A DNA stretch of 64,000 bases from Caulobacteraceae bacterium (GTDB lineage Bacteria > Pseudomonadota > Alphaproteobacteria > Caulobacterales > Caulobacteraceae), in NCBI GenBank assembly GCA_947441065.1, contig CANESI010000006.1, forward strand, positions 29,253-93,252, written 5' to 3'. A program made the position numbers and the translations under genes. Below the pieces are notes generated by a model. It did not search any database, had not been told where the DNA came from, and saw only the letters and a program-made list of their open reading frames with translations. Below are positions 50,315 to 59,247 of this stretch, piece by piece. How positions within the stretch are numbered: the stretch's first letter is position 1; each line of letters starts with the position of its first letter.

Positions 50315-50499
50315 CCAGACCAAAGGTCAAGATTTTGTCCGCCAATCTCTGCCGAACTGCCGATCTGAACGGCGCGCGCCTCGCGGTGGCGTGGGAAAAT
50401 GGCACATAGCTCCATCAAACTCCTGTCCGTGTTCACAAGGCAAGAAAACCCCAAGCCTACGTGCTAGAGGGGGCGATCCAACCTCTATGAGTGCGATTC

Positions 50500-51684
50500 A
50501 TGACCACCGCCCTACCGCCACTCGCTAACCGTACCGATCGGTTCTTTCCCTTTTACGCGATGGAACTGGTCAAGCAGGCGTTGGCTCTGGAAGCGCAAGG
50601 TCGCTCCGTGATCAATATGAGCATCGGCGAGCCGGACTTTACCGCGCCGCCTGCTGTCATCGAGGCCCTCATCGAGGCCGCTCAGGCCGGGAAAACCGCC
50701 TATACCCAAGCCTTTGGCATCACGCCTCTGCGCGAGGCCATCGCCCACTATTACAAGACCGAATATGGCGTCGAGATCGCTCCTGAGCGGGTGGTGGTGA
50801 CGGCGGGGGCCTCTGCGGCCCTGACGCTGGCGGCCTGCGCTCTGGTCAATCCGGGCGACAAGGTGCTGCTCAGCGATCCGACCTATCCCTGTAACAGCCA
50901 ATATATCAACGCCTTTGACGGGGTCCCGACCCTAATCCCGGTCAGCCCCGAAACCCGCTTTCAACTGACCGCCGAACTCATAGATGCCCATTGGAGTGAA
51001 GGGGTGCGCGGAACCTTAATCGCCTCGCCCGCCAATCCCACAGGCACCTCCATCCCGTTTGAGGAACTGGGCAAGATCATTGAGACCGTGCGCGCCAAGG
51101 GCGGGTTCACCATTGTCGATGAGATCTATCTGGGTCTGACCTATGACGGCCACGCCCGCTCGGCGCTGGAATATGGCGATGACATCATCGTCTCCAACAG
51201 CTTTTCAAAGTTCTTCAACATGACCGGTTGGCGGCTCGGGTGGTTGATCGTGCCCCCTGCCTTCGTCTCCACCTTTGAGAAGTTGGCCCAGCACCTGTTT
51301 ATCTGCCCATCAGCCTTGGCGCAGCACGCGGCCTTGGCCTGCTTCACGCCCGAATCCATGGCCATTTATCACCAGCGCAAGGACGAGTTTCGCGCGCGCC
51401 GTAATTATATTGTCCCGGCCCTCAAAGCGCTGGGCTTTGGCGTCCCCGTAGAGCCGGACGGGGCCTTCTATGTCTATCTGGACTGCAGTGCCTTCAGCAC
51501 CGACAGCACCCATTTTGCGCATCATATGCTGCAGGAAATCGGCGTTGCCATGACCCCTGGCCTCGATTTTGGCGTCGACGCGCCCGAACGCTATCTGCGC
51601 CTGTCCTATGCCACCCATCTGGACCAACTGCGTGAAGCGGTCGAGCGGATGCGGGTTTGGCTGCCGACGCAAAGGATTGCCTAG
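50500..51684 (+). CDS. PLP-dependent class I/II aminotransferase
   Basis: VINMSIGEPDFTAPPAVIEALIEAAQAGKTAYTQAFGITPLREAIAHYY; ASPANPTGTSIPFEEL; VDEIYLGLTYD; SNSFSKFFNMTGWRLGWLI. Confidence 0.94.
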   Translation: MTTALPPLANRTDRFFPFYAMELVKQALALEAQGRSVINMSIGEPDFTAPPAVIEALIEAAQAGKTAYTQAFGITPLREAIAHYYKTEYGVEIAPERVVVTAGASAALTLAACALVNPGDKVLLSDPTYPCNSQYINAFDGVPTLIPVSPETRFQLTAELIDAHWSEGVRGTLIASPANPTGTSIPFEELGKIIETVRAKGGFTIVDEIYLGLTYDGHARSALEYGDDIIVSNSFSKFFNMTGWRLGWLIVPPAFVSTFEKLAQHLFICPSALAQHAALACFTPESMAIYHQRKDEFRARRNYIVPALKALGFGVPVEPDGAFYVYLDCSAFSTDSTHFAHHMLQEIGVAMTPGLDFGVDAPERYLRLSYATHLDQLREAVERMRVWLPTQRIA

Positions 51685-51750
51685 GGTTTAGGGGGCTTTG
51701 TAGAGCCCCTCCCCCTTCCCTCATGGGCCTTAGCGCGCTAACTCAGGATC

Positions 51751-52893
51751 ATGACCCTTGATCCCGTCGCCTTTGCGCAGGCCCTGATCCGGCGCCCCTC
51801 TGTCACCCCTGCTGATGCTGGGGCTATGGATGTCCTGCAGTCGGCCCTGTCCGACCTTGGCTTTGTCTGCCGTCGCATGCCCTTTGAGGGTATTGAGAAC
51901 CTCTATGCGCGGCGCGGCACGAGCGGACCAAACCTCGCCTTTGCCGGTCACACTGACGTTGTGCCGGTTGGCGATGCCGCCGCCTGGACCACCGGACCCT
52001 TTGAGGCCCAGATCATTGACGGCGTGCTCTATGGGCGCGGCGCCGTCGATATGAAGGGCTCGATTGCCGCCTGGACCGCCGCCGTCAGCCGCGTTCTGGC
52101 CAAGGGCGAGGTTTCTGGCTCCCTGTCCTTCCTGATCACCGGCGATGAAGAGGGTAAGGCCATCCATGGCACCGGCCCTGTCGTTGAGGCCCTGATAGCT
52201 GAAGGCGAGACCATCGATCACGTGGTACTGGGCGAGCCGACCAGCGCCGCGCGTCTCGGCGATCAGCTCAAGATCGGACGGCGCGGCAGTCTCAATGCCT
52301 GGATCACGGTCGAGGGTGTCCAAGGCCATGTCGCCTATCCCCATCAGGCGGCCAATCCGATCCCGGTCCTGATCCGCCTGTTGGCTGAGATCCAAGCCCA
52401 TGTGCTCGATCAGGGCCATCCACGGTTCCCGGCCTCGAACCTCGAGGTCACGACCATCGATGTGGACAATCCCGTCACCAATGTCATTCCCGCCAAGGCC
52501 ACGGCCCGGCTCAATATCCGTTTTAACCCCTTGCATGATGGTGACAGCCTGATTGCTTGGCTGGAGGAGGCCTGCGCCAAGGCCGCCATGGGCTTTGATG
52601 GGACGGTGAGCCTCGAGCCTGTCCTGACCGGCAATGCCTTCATCACCGAGCCCGGCCCCTTCGTCGACGTACTGGCGGCGGCAGTAAAATCCGTGACCGG
52701 CGAAGCGCCGATCCTGTCCACCACCGGCGGCATATCCGACGCCCGATTCTTGCGCAAGCTCTGCCCCGTGGTGGAGTTGGGCCTGGTGGGGGCGACGATG
52801 CACGCGGTCGACGAACGCACCTCTGTGCAAGAGATCGAAGACCTGACCCGCATCTATGAACAGGTCATTTTAGGATATTTTGCAGCCTTTTAG
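51751..52893 (+). CDS. dapE: Succinyl-diaminopimelate desuccinylase
   Basis: LIRRPSVTPADAGAMDVL; AFAGHTDVVPVGDAAAWTTGPFEAQIIDGVLYGRGAVDMKGSIAAW; FLITGDEEG; STTGGISDARFL. Confidence 0.96.
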   Translation: MTLDPVAFAQALIRRPSVTPADAGAMDVLQSALSDLGFVCRRMPFEGIENLYARRGTSGPNLAFAGHTDVVPVGDAAAWTTGPFEAQIIDGVLYGRGAVDMKGSIAAWTAAVSRVLAKGEVSGSLSFLITGDEEGKAIHGTGPVVEALIAEGETIDHVVLGEPTSAARLGDQLKIGRRGSLNAWITVEGVQGHVAYPHQAANPIPVLIRLLAEIQAHVLDQGHPRFPASNLEVTTIDVDNPVTNVIPAKATARLNIRFNPLHDGDSLIAWLEEACAKAAMGFDGTVSLEPVLTGNAFITEPGPFVDVLAAAVKSVTGEAPILSTTGGISDARFLRKLCPVVELGLVGATMHAVDERTSVQEIEDLTRIYEQVILGYFAAF

Positions 52894-52905
52894 GGGGGGG
52901 GGGCG

Positions 52906-53018
52906 CAGACCCCCTACCCCGGCTTCGCCGGTACTTCCCCCAAAGGGGGAAGATTTGGCTGTAGTAGATCTTCCCCCTTTGGGGGAAGTGGCGCGCAGCG
53001 CCGAAGGGGGCCTTGTTT
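52906..53018. repeat. Composite palindromic element, family C
   Basis: GACCCCCTACCCCGGCTTCGCCGGTACTTCCCCCAAAGGGGGAAGAT...AGATCTTCCCCCTTTGGGGGAAGTGGCGCGCAGCGCCGAAGGGGGCC; near-identical flanks to the 59.1 kb copy. Confidence 0.9.
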
Positions 53019-53019
53019 A

Positions 53020-53115
53020 CCTTCCGTTTTCCCCGCGAAGGCGGGGACCCAGACCCGTCCACTCAGGCCGTTTGTTCGTGAGCCATCCTCATCCTTGGAC
53101 AGGCTCAGCACAAGG
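53020..53115. repeat. Repeat family D (TTCCGTTTTCCCCGCGAAGGCGGGGACCCAGACCC...)
   Basis: Same core as at 58889-58925, followed by GTGAGCCATCCTCATCCTTGGACAGGCTCAGCAC. Confidence 0.8.
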
Positions 53116-53125
53116 AAGCGCCCGC

Positions 53126-54247
53126 CTACTTCAGCCCCATCAGGGTCCGCAAAACGGCCGTACGATTGGCCACCCAATAGCCCGCCCAGCAGGCAAGGCC
53201 CGTAGCGGCAATGATCACGCCGGCCTCGACCAAGACCGGCAGACCCATGCGCTTGATGGCAAAGGCGGTCAGGACAATGGCGGTCTGATGGATGATGTAG
53301 AAGGGAAAGACCGCCCGCGTCAGCAGGGTCAAGGTCGGGCTGCCGCGATGGATGTGGCGATGGGCATAGCCAAACAGGGCCGCAATCACCAGCCAAGCAT
53401 AGGTCGAGCGCAATATATGAGTCTCAAGCCCGACCGGGGCGCCATTGGCCAGCTGAAAGCCGAGGCGCGGGCTGAACAGCGCGATGATCAGGGCCCCTGC
53501 GGCGGCATAATGGCGCCAAGCCACAAACCGCGCCCAAGCCTTGTCCATCTTGGCCAGACCTAGGCCAAGCATAAAGGCAAAGCCAAAATGCAGGTGGGCA
53601 TAGAGATCATCCCAAAGGATGATGGTCTCTGGATGGCTGGGATAGACGAGGGCTCGCAAGGCCAAGAACCCAGCAATCGGGAACAGGAAAAGGCCAGGCC
53701 CTGCCATCAGGCGGTTCAATGCGCGGTCGAGCCAGGGCAACAGCGTCCAAGCCATGGCCGCGACCATGGTGTAAAGCCAAAGATAGCCGACGAACCACAT
53801 ATGGTTATAGGTCGGCAGGAAGATGCCAAAACTCTGATCGCCGCTGAGATACCGGCCCCAAAATTCCAGATAGCCACCGCTAAAGCGCCTCATCTCGGTC
53901 AGTTGAACCCAAGACTGCGGGGGCACAATCACGAGCGCGGCAAAGAGAAAAGGAACCAAAAGGCGCAGGCTTCGCTCGCGCATCAGGACACGGCCTGAGG
54001 TGCGGCGATCGGCAATCTTCTCGCCCATAAACCGGGTCGCGATGCCCGATATGACGAACAGCAGGGTGAGCCGCCAAGGGTTCATCAGACCCATGGCCAG
54101 CGTCAGGTCCGGCAGGATGTGGGTGCTTTTGACGTGCCACCACCACGGGGTATAGACCATGCCCACATGATAGAAGATCAGCAGAAAAAAGGCCCCGACC
54201 CGCAGGGCATCCAGATCATAGCGCCGAGAGGAGGGCGTGGCGTCCAC
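53126..54247 (-). CDS. Acyltransferase 3 / OpgC-like membrane acyltransferase
   Basis: RRYDLDALRVGAFFLLIFYHVGMVYTPWWWHVKS; multiple TM helices; FPFYIIHQTAIVLTAF. Confidence 0.88.
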   Translation of the reverse strand: MDATPSSRRYDLDALRVGAFFLLIFYHVGMVYTPWWWHVKSTHILPDLTLAMGLMNPWRLTLLFVISGIATRFMGEKIADRRTSGRVLMRERSLRLLVPFLFAALVIVPPQSWVQLTEMRRFSGGYLEFWGRYLSGDQSFGIFLPTYNHMWFVGYLWLYTMVAAMAWTLLPWLDRALNRLMAGPGLFLFPIAGFLALRALVYPSHPETIILWDDLYAHLHFGFAFMLGLGLAKMDKAWARFVAWRHYAAAGALIIALFSPRLGFQLANGAPVGLETHILRSTYAWLVIAALFGYAHRHIHRGSPTLTLLTRAVFPFYIIHQTAIVLTAFAIKRMGLPVLVEAGVIIAATGLACWAGYWVANRTAVLRTLMGLK

Positions 54248-54688
54248 TCAGGAGACGCTTTCCCGAGCGCGGGCCTCGACCTTGGCGCGGGGCACGAGAC
54301 GCAAGGTCGAGCTGGCCTTGGCCATGACCTCGCCCTTGGTATTGAGCAGGTGGGCTTCCATGAAACTGGTCGACTTGCCGCGCCGCTCGACCCAGGCCTC
54401 CGCGATCACGAGGCCGGGACTGGTCGGGGCAAAGAAGCTGACCTTTAGCTCCAATGACATGGGCGTATAGTCAAAGCCCGTCACTGCCATGATGCCGTGG
54501 GCCATGGCCGCATCCAGCCAGCCGGTAATGAACCCGCCCTGAACCACGCCGCCCGAATGGCACATGTGCAGTCCGGCCAAATATTCCAGCTTGGCCCGTC
54601 CGGTTTCCGCATCCATCAGGATGATCCGTTGAAGGCCGAGGGTCTGGGACAGGGCGTCTTGTGGCGGCGAAGCGGTCTGGTCGGTCAT
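54248..54688 (-). CDS. PaaI-family thioesterase
   Basis: CHSGGVVQGGFITGWLDAAMAHGIMAVTGFDYTPMSLELKVSFFAPTSPG; ATG at 54688. Confidence 0.85.
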   Translation of the reverse strand: MTDQTASPPQDALSQTLGLQRIILMDAETGRAKLEYLAGLHMCHSGGVVQGGFITGWLDAAMAHGIMAVTGFDYTPMSLELKVSFFAPTSPGLVIAEAWVERRGKSTSFMEAHLLNTKGEVMAKASSTLRLVPRAKVEARARESVS

Positions 54689-54911
54689 GGCAAGCTCCAA
54701 TAGGGTAGAGATTGATTATCGACCGGACCGGGGCCTGTCTTGGGTTATTTTGCCGGGGTTCAAGCGATTGTCACCGAAACCAGTGACCTTCAGCAAGGAA
54801 AGCCATCACTTGACGTGACGGCACGGCTGGACAAGTGGCTGGGATTGGGAACAGTAGATAATCGCTGATCAGGGAGATAACCCTTCACAGCGTCAGGGAG
54901 GCAAAAAGACC

Positions 54912-55658
54912 ATGGGCGAGACCGTATTACGACAGGACCGCGGTGGTATGGCCACCTTGACCATCAACCGGCCCGACAAGCTCAACAGCCTCAATGTCGA
55001 GGTCTTCCAAGATCTGAACGCCCATCTGGCGGCGCTGGAACAGCAGACCGATGAGATCGGCTGTGTGGTGTTGCGCGGCGCGGGCCGCTGTTTCTCCGCC
55101 GGGCACGATCTGGGCGACATTGCCAAGGGCGAGCGCTTGCCGCGTGCCAATTTCCAATCCCATGTCATTGAGCGTCTGGCCAATCTGCCTCAGCCGGTGA
55201 TCACAGCGGTTCACAGCCATTGCTATACGGGCGCGCTGGAACTGGCCTTGGCCGGTGATGTGATCTTGGCTTCGGCTAATGCCAAGTTCGCCGATACCCA
55301 TGCCAAATGGGCCCTGACCCCGGTGTGGGGCATGAGCCAGCGCCTGCCGCGCCGCGTCGGCCAAGCCAAGGCTATGGAGATGATGCTGACCTGTGCGACC
55401 TTAAGCGGCCAAGAAGCCACCGCCATAGGCCTTGCCAATCGATGCCTTCCGGACGAAGGTTTCTTTGAAGCCGTTGAGGCCTTTGTCGATCAGGTGCTGG
55501 CCAATTCGTCCTTCAGCCACCGGGCCAACAAGCGGTTGCTCACAGGTACGGACGGCCTGTCCCTATCGGCGGGTCTGGCCTACGAAGTTTATCAAAACGA
55601 GGGCGTTGGGCCGGATATGCAAGCCCGGATCGCCGCCTTCACCGCCAAAAAGGGCTAG
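54912..55658 (+). CDS. Enoyl-CoA hydratase/isomerase family protein
   Basis: TLTINRPDKLNSLNVEVFQDLNAHL; VVLRGAGRCFSAGHDLGDIAKGE; CYTGALELALAGDVILASANAKFADTHAKWALTPVWGMSQRLPRRVG. Confidence 0.93.
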   Translation: MGETVLRQDRGGMATLTINRPDKLNSLNVEVFQDLNAHLAALEQQTDEIGCVVLRGAGRCFSAGHDLGDIAKGERLPRANFQSHVIERLANLPQPVITAVHSHCYTGALELALAGDVILASANAKFADTHAKWALTPVWGMSQRLPRRVGQAKAMEMMLTCATLSGQEATAIGLANRCLPDEGFFEAVEAFVDQVLANSSFSHRANKRLLTGTDGLSLSAGLAYEVYQNEGVGPDMQARIAAFTAKKG

Positions 55659-55699
55659 GACGTCCTTTTCAATCATAAGACTGAAACTGGGAGAAGATC

Positions 55700-56938
55700 A
55701 TGACTGAAGCTTGGATCATCGACGCCTGCCGCACCCCACGCGGTATTGGCAAGGTCGGCAAGGGCGCACTCGCCGACATTCACCCTCAGCAGCTTGGGGC
55801 CACGGTCCTGAAGGCGCTGAAGGAGCGGAATAATCTCAACACCGCCGATGTCGGCGATGTGATCTGGGGCTGTAGCTCGCAGCGTGGCCCTCAGGGCGGC
55901 GATATGGGCCGTATGTCGGCTCTGGACGCTGGCTATGATGTCCGCTCCAGCGGCGTGACCCTCGACCGTTTCTGCGGTTCGGGCATCACCGTGGTCAACC
56001 TCGCTGCCGCCACCATCATGGCTGGCATGGAAGATCTGGTTGTGGCCGGTGGCTGCGAAATGATGTCGATGGCCGGTCGCCGCACCAGCGATGACGGCCC
56101 GCCCATGATGGACGGTGGCAATCTGCGCCTTCGCGCCAGCCATCCTCAGTCCAACCAAGGCGTTTGCGCTGACGCGATCGCCACCTTGGAAGGCATCAGC
56201 CGCGAAGCCGTGGACGATCTGGCCCTCGAAAGCCAGCGCCGCGCCGCCGTCGCCATCGCCGAAGGCCGCTTCGACAAGAGCCTGGTGCCCGTCTATCATG
56301 AAGATGGCACCTTGGCGCTCGACCGCGAAGAGTTCCCCCGTCCCCAGACCACCCGCGAAGGTCTGGCCGCGCTGAAGCCTTCGTTCGAGGCCATGGCCGA
56401 CTTCCCGCTCGACGATAAGGGCACGACCTATCGCAAGCTGATCTTGCAGGTCCATAATGGCCTCGACATCAAGCACATCCACCATGCAGGCAACTCGTCC
56501 GGCGTTGTGGACGGTTCCGGCGCTCTGCTGCTGGCCTCGCCGACCTATGCGACGAAGCATGGCATGAAGCCACGCGCTCGCGTCATCACCTCGGTCAATA
56601 TGGGTGACAGCCCAACCCTGATGCTGAACGCGCCGGTTCCTGCCGCCCGTAAGGCTCTGGCCAAGGCTGGTCTGACCGTGGACGATATCGATCTGTGGGA
56701 AATCAACGAAGCCTTCGCCGTGGTGGCGGAAAAGTTCATCCGTGACCTGCGCCTTGACCGCGACAAGGTCAATGTCAATGGCGGCGCCATGGCCCTGGGT
56801 CACCCCATCGGTGCGACCGGTTCCATGCTGATCGGCACGATCTTGGATGAGTTGGAACGCCGCGACCTCAAGCGCGGTCTGGTCACCATGTGCGCCGCTG
56901 GCGGCATGGCCCCCGCCATCATCATCGAGCGTATGTAA
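55700..56938 (+). CDS. Acetyl-CoA C-acetyltransferase (thiolase)
   Basis: WIIDACRTPRGIGKVGKGALADIHPQQLGATVLKAL; SSGVTLDRFCGSGITVVNLAAATIMAGMEDLVVAGGCEMMS; NVNGGAMALGHPIGATG; MCAAGGMAPAIIIER. Confidence 0.96.
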   Translation: MTEAWIIDACRTPRGIGKVGKGALADIHPQQLGATVLKALKERNNLNTADVGDVIWGCSSQRGPQGGDMGRMSALDAGYDVRSSGVTLDRFCGSGITVVNLAAATIMAGMEDLVVAGGCEMMSMAGRRTSDDGPPMMDGGNLRLRASHPQSNQGVCADAIATLEGISREAVDDLALESQRRAAVAIAEGRFDKSLVPVYHEDGTLALDREEFPRPQTTREGLAALKPSFEAMADFPLDDKGTTYRKLILQVHNGLDIKHIHHAGNSSGVVDGSGALLLASPTYATKHGMKPRARVITSVNMGDSPTLMLNAPVPAARKALAKAGLTVDDIDLWEINEAFAVVAEKFIRDLRLDRDKVNVNGGAMALGHPIGATGSMLIGTILDELERRDLKRGLVTMCAAGGMAPAIIIERM

Positions 56939-56964
56939 GATCTAGACGCTTGATTTAAGACCAA

Positions 56965-56996
56965 GGGCCTCTGCGAAAGCAGGGGCCCTTTTTCTT
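56965..56996 (+). terminator. Rho-independent terminator after the thiolase gene
   Basis: GGGCCTCTGC-GAAA-GCAGGGGCCC followed by TTTTTCTT. Confidence 0.9.
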
Positions 56997-56998
56997 GG

Positions 56999-58300
56999 TC
57001 AGAGGGCGGCGATGAGGTCCTGTTCAATCGCCCACAGCCGGTCCTGACCCCAGCGGGCCTCGCCGTCATTGATGCGAAAGGACGGCACGCCCCAAAGACC
57101 GCCCGCAAACATCTCTTCGCGATTAGCCTCTGCCATGGCGCGCCAGCTCTCATCGGCCAGAGCGGCCTTGACGGTGGCATCGCTCACCCCCGCGCGCTGG
57201 GCCAGCTGCGCTAGCCCAGCCTCGGTCGTGGCATCGATCCCGTCGGCAAAGGCACCTTGCGTAAACGACAGGGCAAAGTCATAGGCCTGCCCCTCTTGGA
57301 TCGCATGGTGCAGCACAGCCAGACCGCGTTCGACCCCTAGGCCGACCGGATCGACCATGGTGCCATAACGCAGGCCCACGCGCTCGGCCTCACGCTTGGT
57401 GTCCATGGTGATGTAATACTGTTTCGCGCGCGGCACCGGCAGGCCGCGCATGACCATCGGCATGATGAAACGCAGGCGCAGCTCGGCCCCATAGTGATCG
57501 GCCAAGGCCTTGGCGCGCGGCAGGCAAATATAGCTGTAGGGACTGCGGAACGAGATGAAAGCGTGCAGCACGGGCTGCGGCTTGGCGGTCTTGCCCTTGG
57601 CCTTGGGTACTGCGCCGAGGGTGATCTCATGGGCGGGATAGTTGGGCGCGCCTCCGGTGCGGTCTAAACCCTGCTGGTTCAGGCGGCTTTCCAAGAAATG
57701 CAGGCGATCCACGCCCCAGTACCATTCGCCCTCAAACTGGAAGGTGGCCCCCAGATAGTGACCCAGTGACAGGCGAAGGGCTTGGCCCCCTTCCTGCTGG
57801 ACCTTGGCGGCTTCAGGGGTGGCCAGCGGTAAGCCTGACAGGGCGGTCTTGTCATTGGCCCAAAGGGCCGCGCCGATCTTGACCGCGTCAGACAGGAAGG
57901 TCCCGCCCTCAAGGGCTGCCGTCAGGGCGCGATTGGCCAGATCGGTCATCTCGTCCGAGGGCAGGCTGGCTGTAGCCGGAAGGTCTAGCCCATTGACCGA
58001 GGCCAGCAGCGCCGCATCGCGAAGGCCCCATCCGGCCAGCTTCTCGCGCTCTGGCGCAGCCGCTTCAATCGGGGCTGGGACCAGATGACAGCGAAGGTCG
58101 ACATCATAGCGGGCGGCGAACTGTCCAAGGGCTTGGGCGGTCAGATGGCTATAGGGATCGGCGGCCTCATGGAAATAGTGCACGACGGGGCGAGCCCCCT
58201 TCAGTTGCCGGACCATGGCGCGGGTCTGGCGGGCGTTCTGACGCAGTTTGGGACTGGTCATCACCGTGGTCACGGTCCGCATAAGAAAGGCTTTGATCAT
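56999..58300 (-). CDS. Tandem DsbA-like / HCCA-isomerase-like two-domain protein
   Basis: Domain 1 VVHYFHEAADPYSHLTAQALGQFAARYDVDLRCHLV...YWGVDRLHFLE; domain 2 LHAFISFRSPYSYICLPRAKALADHYGAELRLRFIMPMVMRG...GLWGVPSFRINDGEARWGQDRLWAIE. Confidence 0.85.
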   Translation of the reverse strand: MIKAFLMRTVTTVMTSPKLRQNARQTRAMVRQLKGARPVVHYFHEAADPYSHLTAQALGQFAARYDVDLRCHLVPAPIEAAAPEREKLAGWGLRDAALLASVNGLDLPATASLPSDEMTDLANRALTAALEGGTFLSDAVKIGAALWANDKTALSGLPLATPEAAKVQQEGGQALRLSLGHYLGATFQFEGEWYWGVDRLHFLESRLNQQGLDRTGGAPNYPAHEITLGAVPKAKGKTAKPQPVLHAFISFRSPYSYICLPRAKALADHYGAELRLRFIMPMVMRGLPVPRAKQYYITMDTKREAERVGLRYGTMVDPVGLGVERGLAVLHHAIQEGQAYDFALSFTQGAFADGIDATTEAGLAQLAQRAGVSDATVKAALADESWRAMAEANREEMFAGGLWGVPSFRINDGEARWGQDRLWAIEQDLIAAL

Positions 58301-58451
58301 GACCCTGAAGGTTCCTGCTGTTGTCGAGGCGCTTATGGCCTTTCACGTGCCAAATTATGGCCCTGTGGTCCGATAGGTCAATCCAAGGCTTGACGATCTG
58401 GAGAGTTAATGGCGCTATCCATGTCAAAATAAACATCTGGAGGAAACCCTC

Positions 58452-58865
58452 ATGAACGTCGTCAACGCCGTCTATCCTGAACCCGAACAGGCCAAGGCCT
58501 TTTTTACCGGCGAAGAGGATGGTCCCTTCGTGATGGTCAATCTGCTCAGGTTCAAACCCAAGGCCACCTATGAGGACGGCTCCAATCCTGACATGACCGG
58601 CAAGGAAGCCTATCAGATCTATGGCGACGCGGTGGCCAAGTTGGTTGAGGGCTTGGGCGGTAAGATCCGTTTTAGTGGTGATGTGACCGGCCTGATGCTG
58701 GGCGAGGTAGAAGACCTATGGGACATGGTGGCTCTGGCCGAATATCCCTCCCTCGCCGCCTTCCGCGCCATGGCGGTTTCACCCGAGATGCAGGCCATAG
58801 GCCATCACCGCTCGGCGGGTCTTGCGGGTCAGTTGAACATCAAGACCAAATCTGTTCGCGACTAG
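58452..58865 (+). CDS. DUF1330-like dimeric alpha-beta barrel protein
   Basis: GPFVMVNLLRFKPKATYEDGSNPDMTGKEAYQIYGDAVAKLVEGLGGKIRFSGDV; YPSLAAFRAMAVSPEMQAIGHHRSAGL. Confidence 0.8.
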   Translation: MNVVNAVYPEPEQAKAFFTGEEDGPFVMVNLLRFKPKATYEDGSNPDMTGKEAYQIYGDAVAKLVEGLGGKIRFSGDVTGLMLGEVEDLWDMVALAEYPSLAAFRAMAVSPEMQAIGHHRSAGLAGQLNIKTKSVRD

Positions 58866-58888
58866 GGTCAGGGGCACCCTCGCCCTTC

Positions 58889-58935
58889 CGTCCGTTTTCC
58901 CCGCGAAGGCGGGGACCCAGACCCTTTCACTCAGA
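58889..58935. repeat. Repeat family D (TCCGTTTTCCCCGCGAAGGCGGGGACCCAGACCC)
   Basis: Same core sequence as at 53022-53056. Confidence 0.85.
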
Positions 58936-58998
58936 TGGGAAGGGACCCGCTGGAATTCTGTTTTGCGGGAACGTGCCGGAGGGGGAAGTGGATGAATA

Positions 58999-59042
58999 CC
59001 CCCCACTCCCAACCCTCTCCCCCTCAAGGGGGGAAAGGGCTT
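58999..59042. repeat. Repeat family B-like (CCCAACCCTCTCCCCCTCAAGGGGGGAAAGGGC)
   Basis: Imperfect copy by eye of the 8.5/37.1/38.6 kb repeat. Confidence 0.6.
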
Positions 59043-59053
59043 TATTTAATCAT

Positions 59054-59087
59054 CGCGTCATTGCGAGCGTCGCGAAGCAATGACGCG
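59054..59087. repeat. Repeat family A, single copy CGCGTCATTGC-gagcgtcgcgaa-GCAATGACGCG
   Basis: Perfect 11-bp arms; same core as at 8373-8465. Confidence 0.8.
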
Positions 59088-59122
59088 GAAGAAGCGAGGA
59101 CATAGGGCAGGGTGAGGAAACA

Positions 59123-59233
59123 GGACCCCCTACCCCGGCTTCGCCGGTACTTCCCCCAGAGGGGGAAGATTTAAAGCGTCAAGATCTTCCCCCTCTGGGG
59201 GAAGTGGCCCGAAGGGCCGAAGGGGGCCTTGTT
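59123..59233. repeat. Composite palindromic element, family C
   Basis: GGACCCCCTACCCCGGCTTCGCCGGTACTTCCCCCAGAGGGGGAAGAT...AGATCTTCCCCCTCTGGGGGAAGTGGCCCGAAGGGCCGAAGGGGGCCTTGTT. Confidence 0.9.
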
Positions 59234-59247
59234 GCCTCGCCCAACCC

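Noticed and set aside
51730-52830. 366-aa minus-strand ORF
   Set aside because: Antisense to dapE.
52880-53563. 227-aa plus-strand ORF through the repeat island
   Set aside because: Its N-terminus is translated repeat DNA ([13 protein letters not shown]...) and the remainder is antisense to the acyltransferase gene. It does show that family C can be read as an open frame.
55673-56803. 376-aa minus-strand ORF
   Set aside because: Antisense to the thiolase gene, which has all catalytic motifs.
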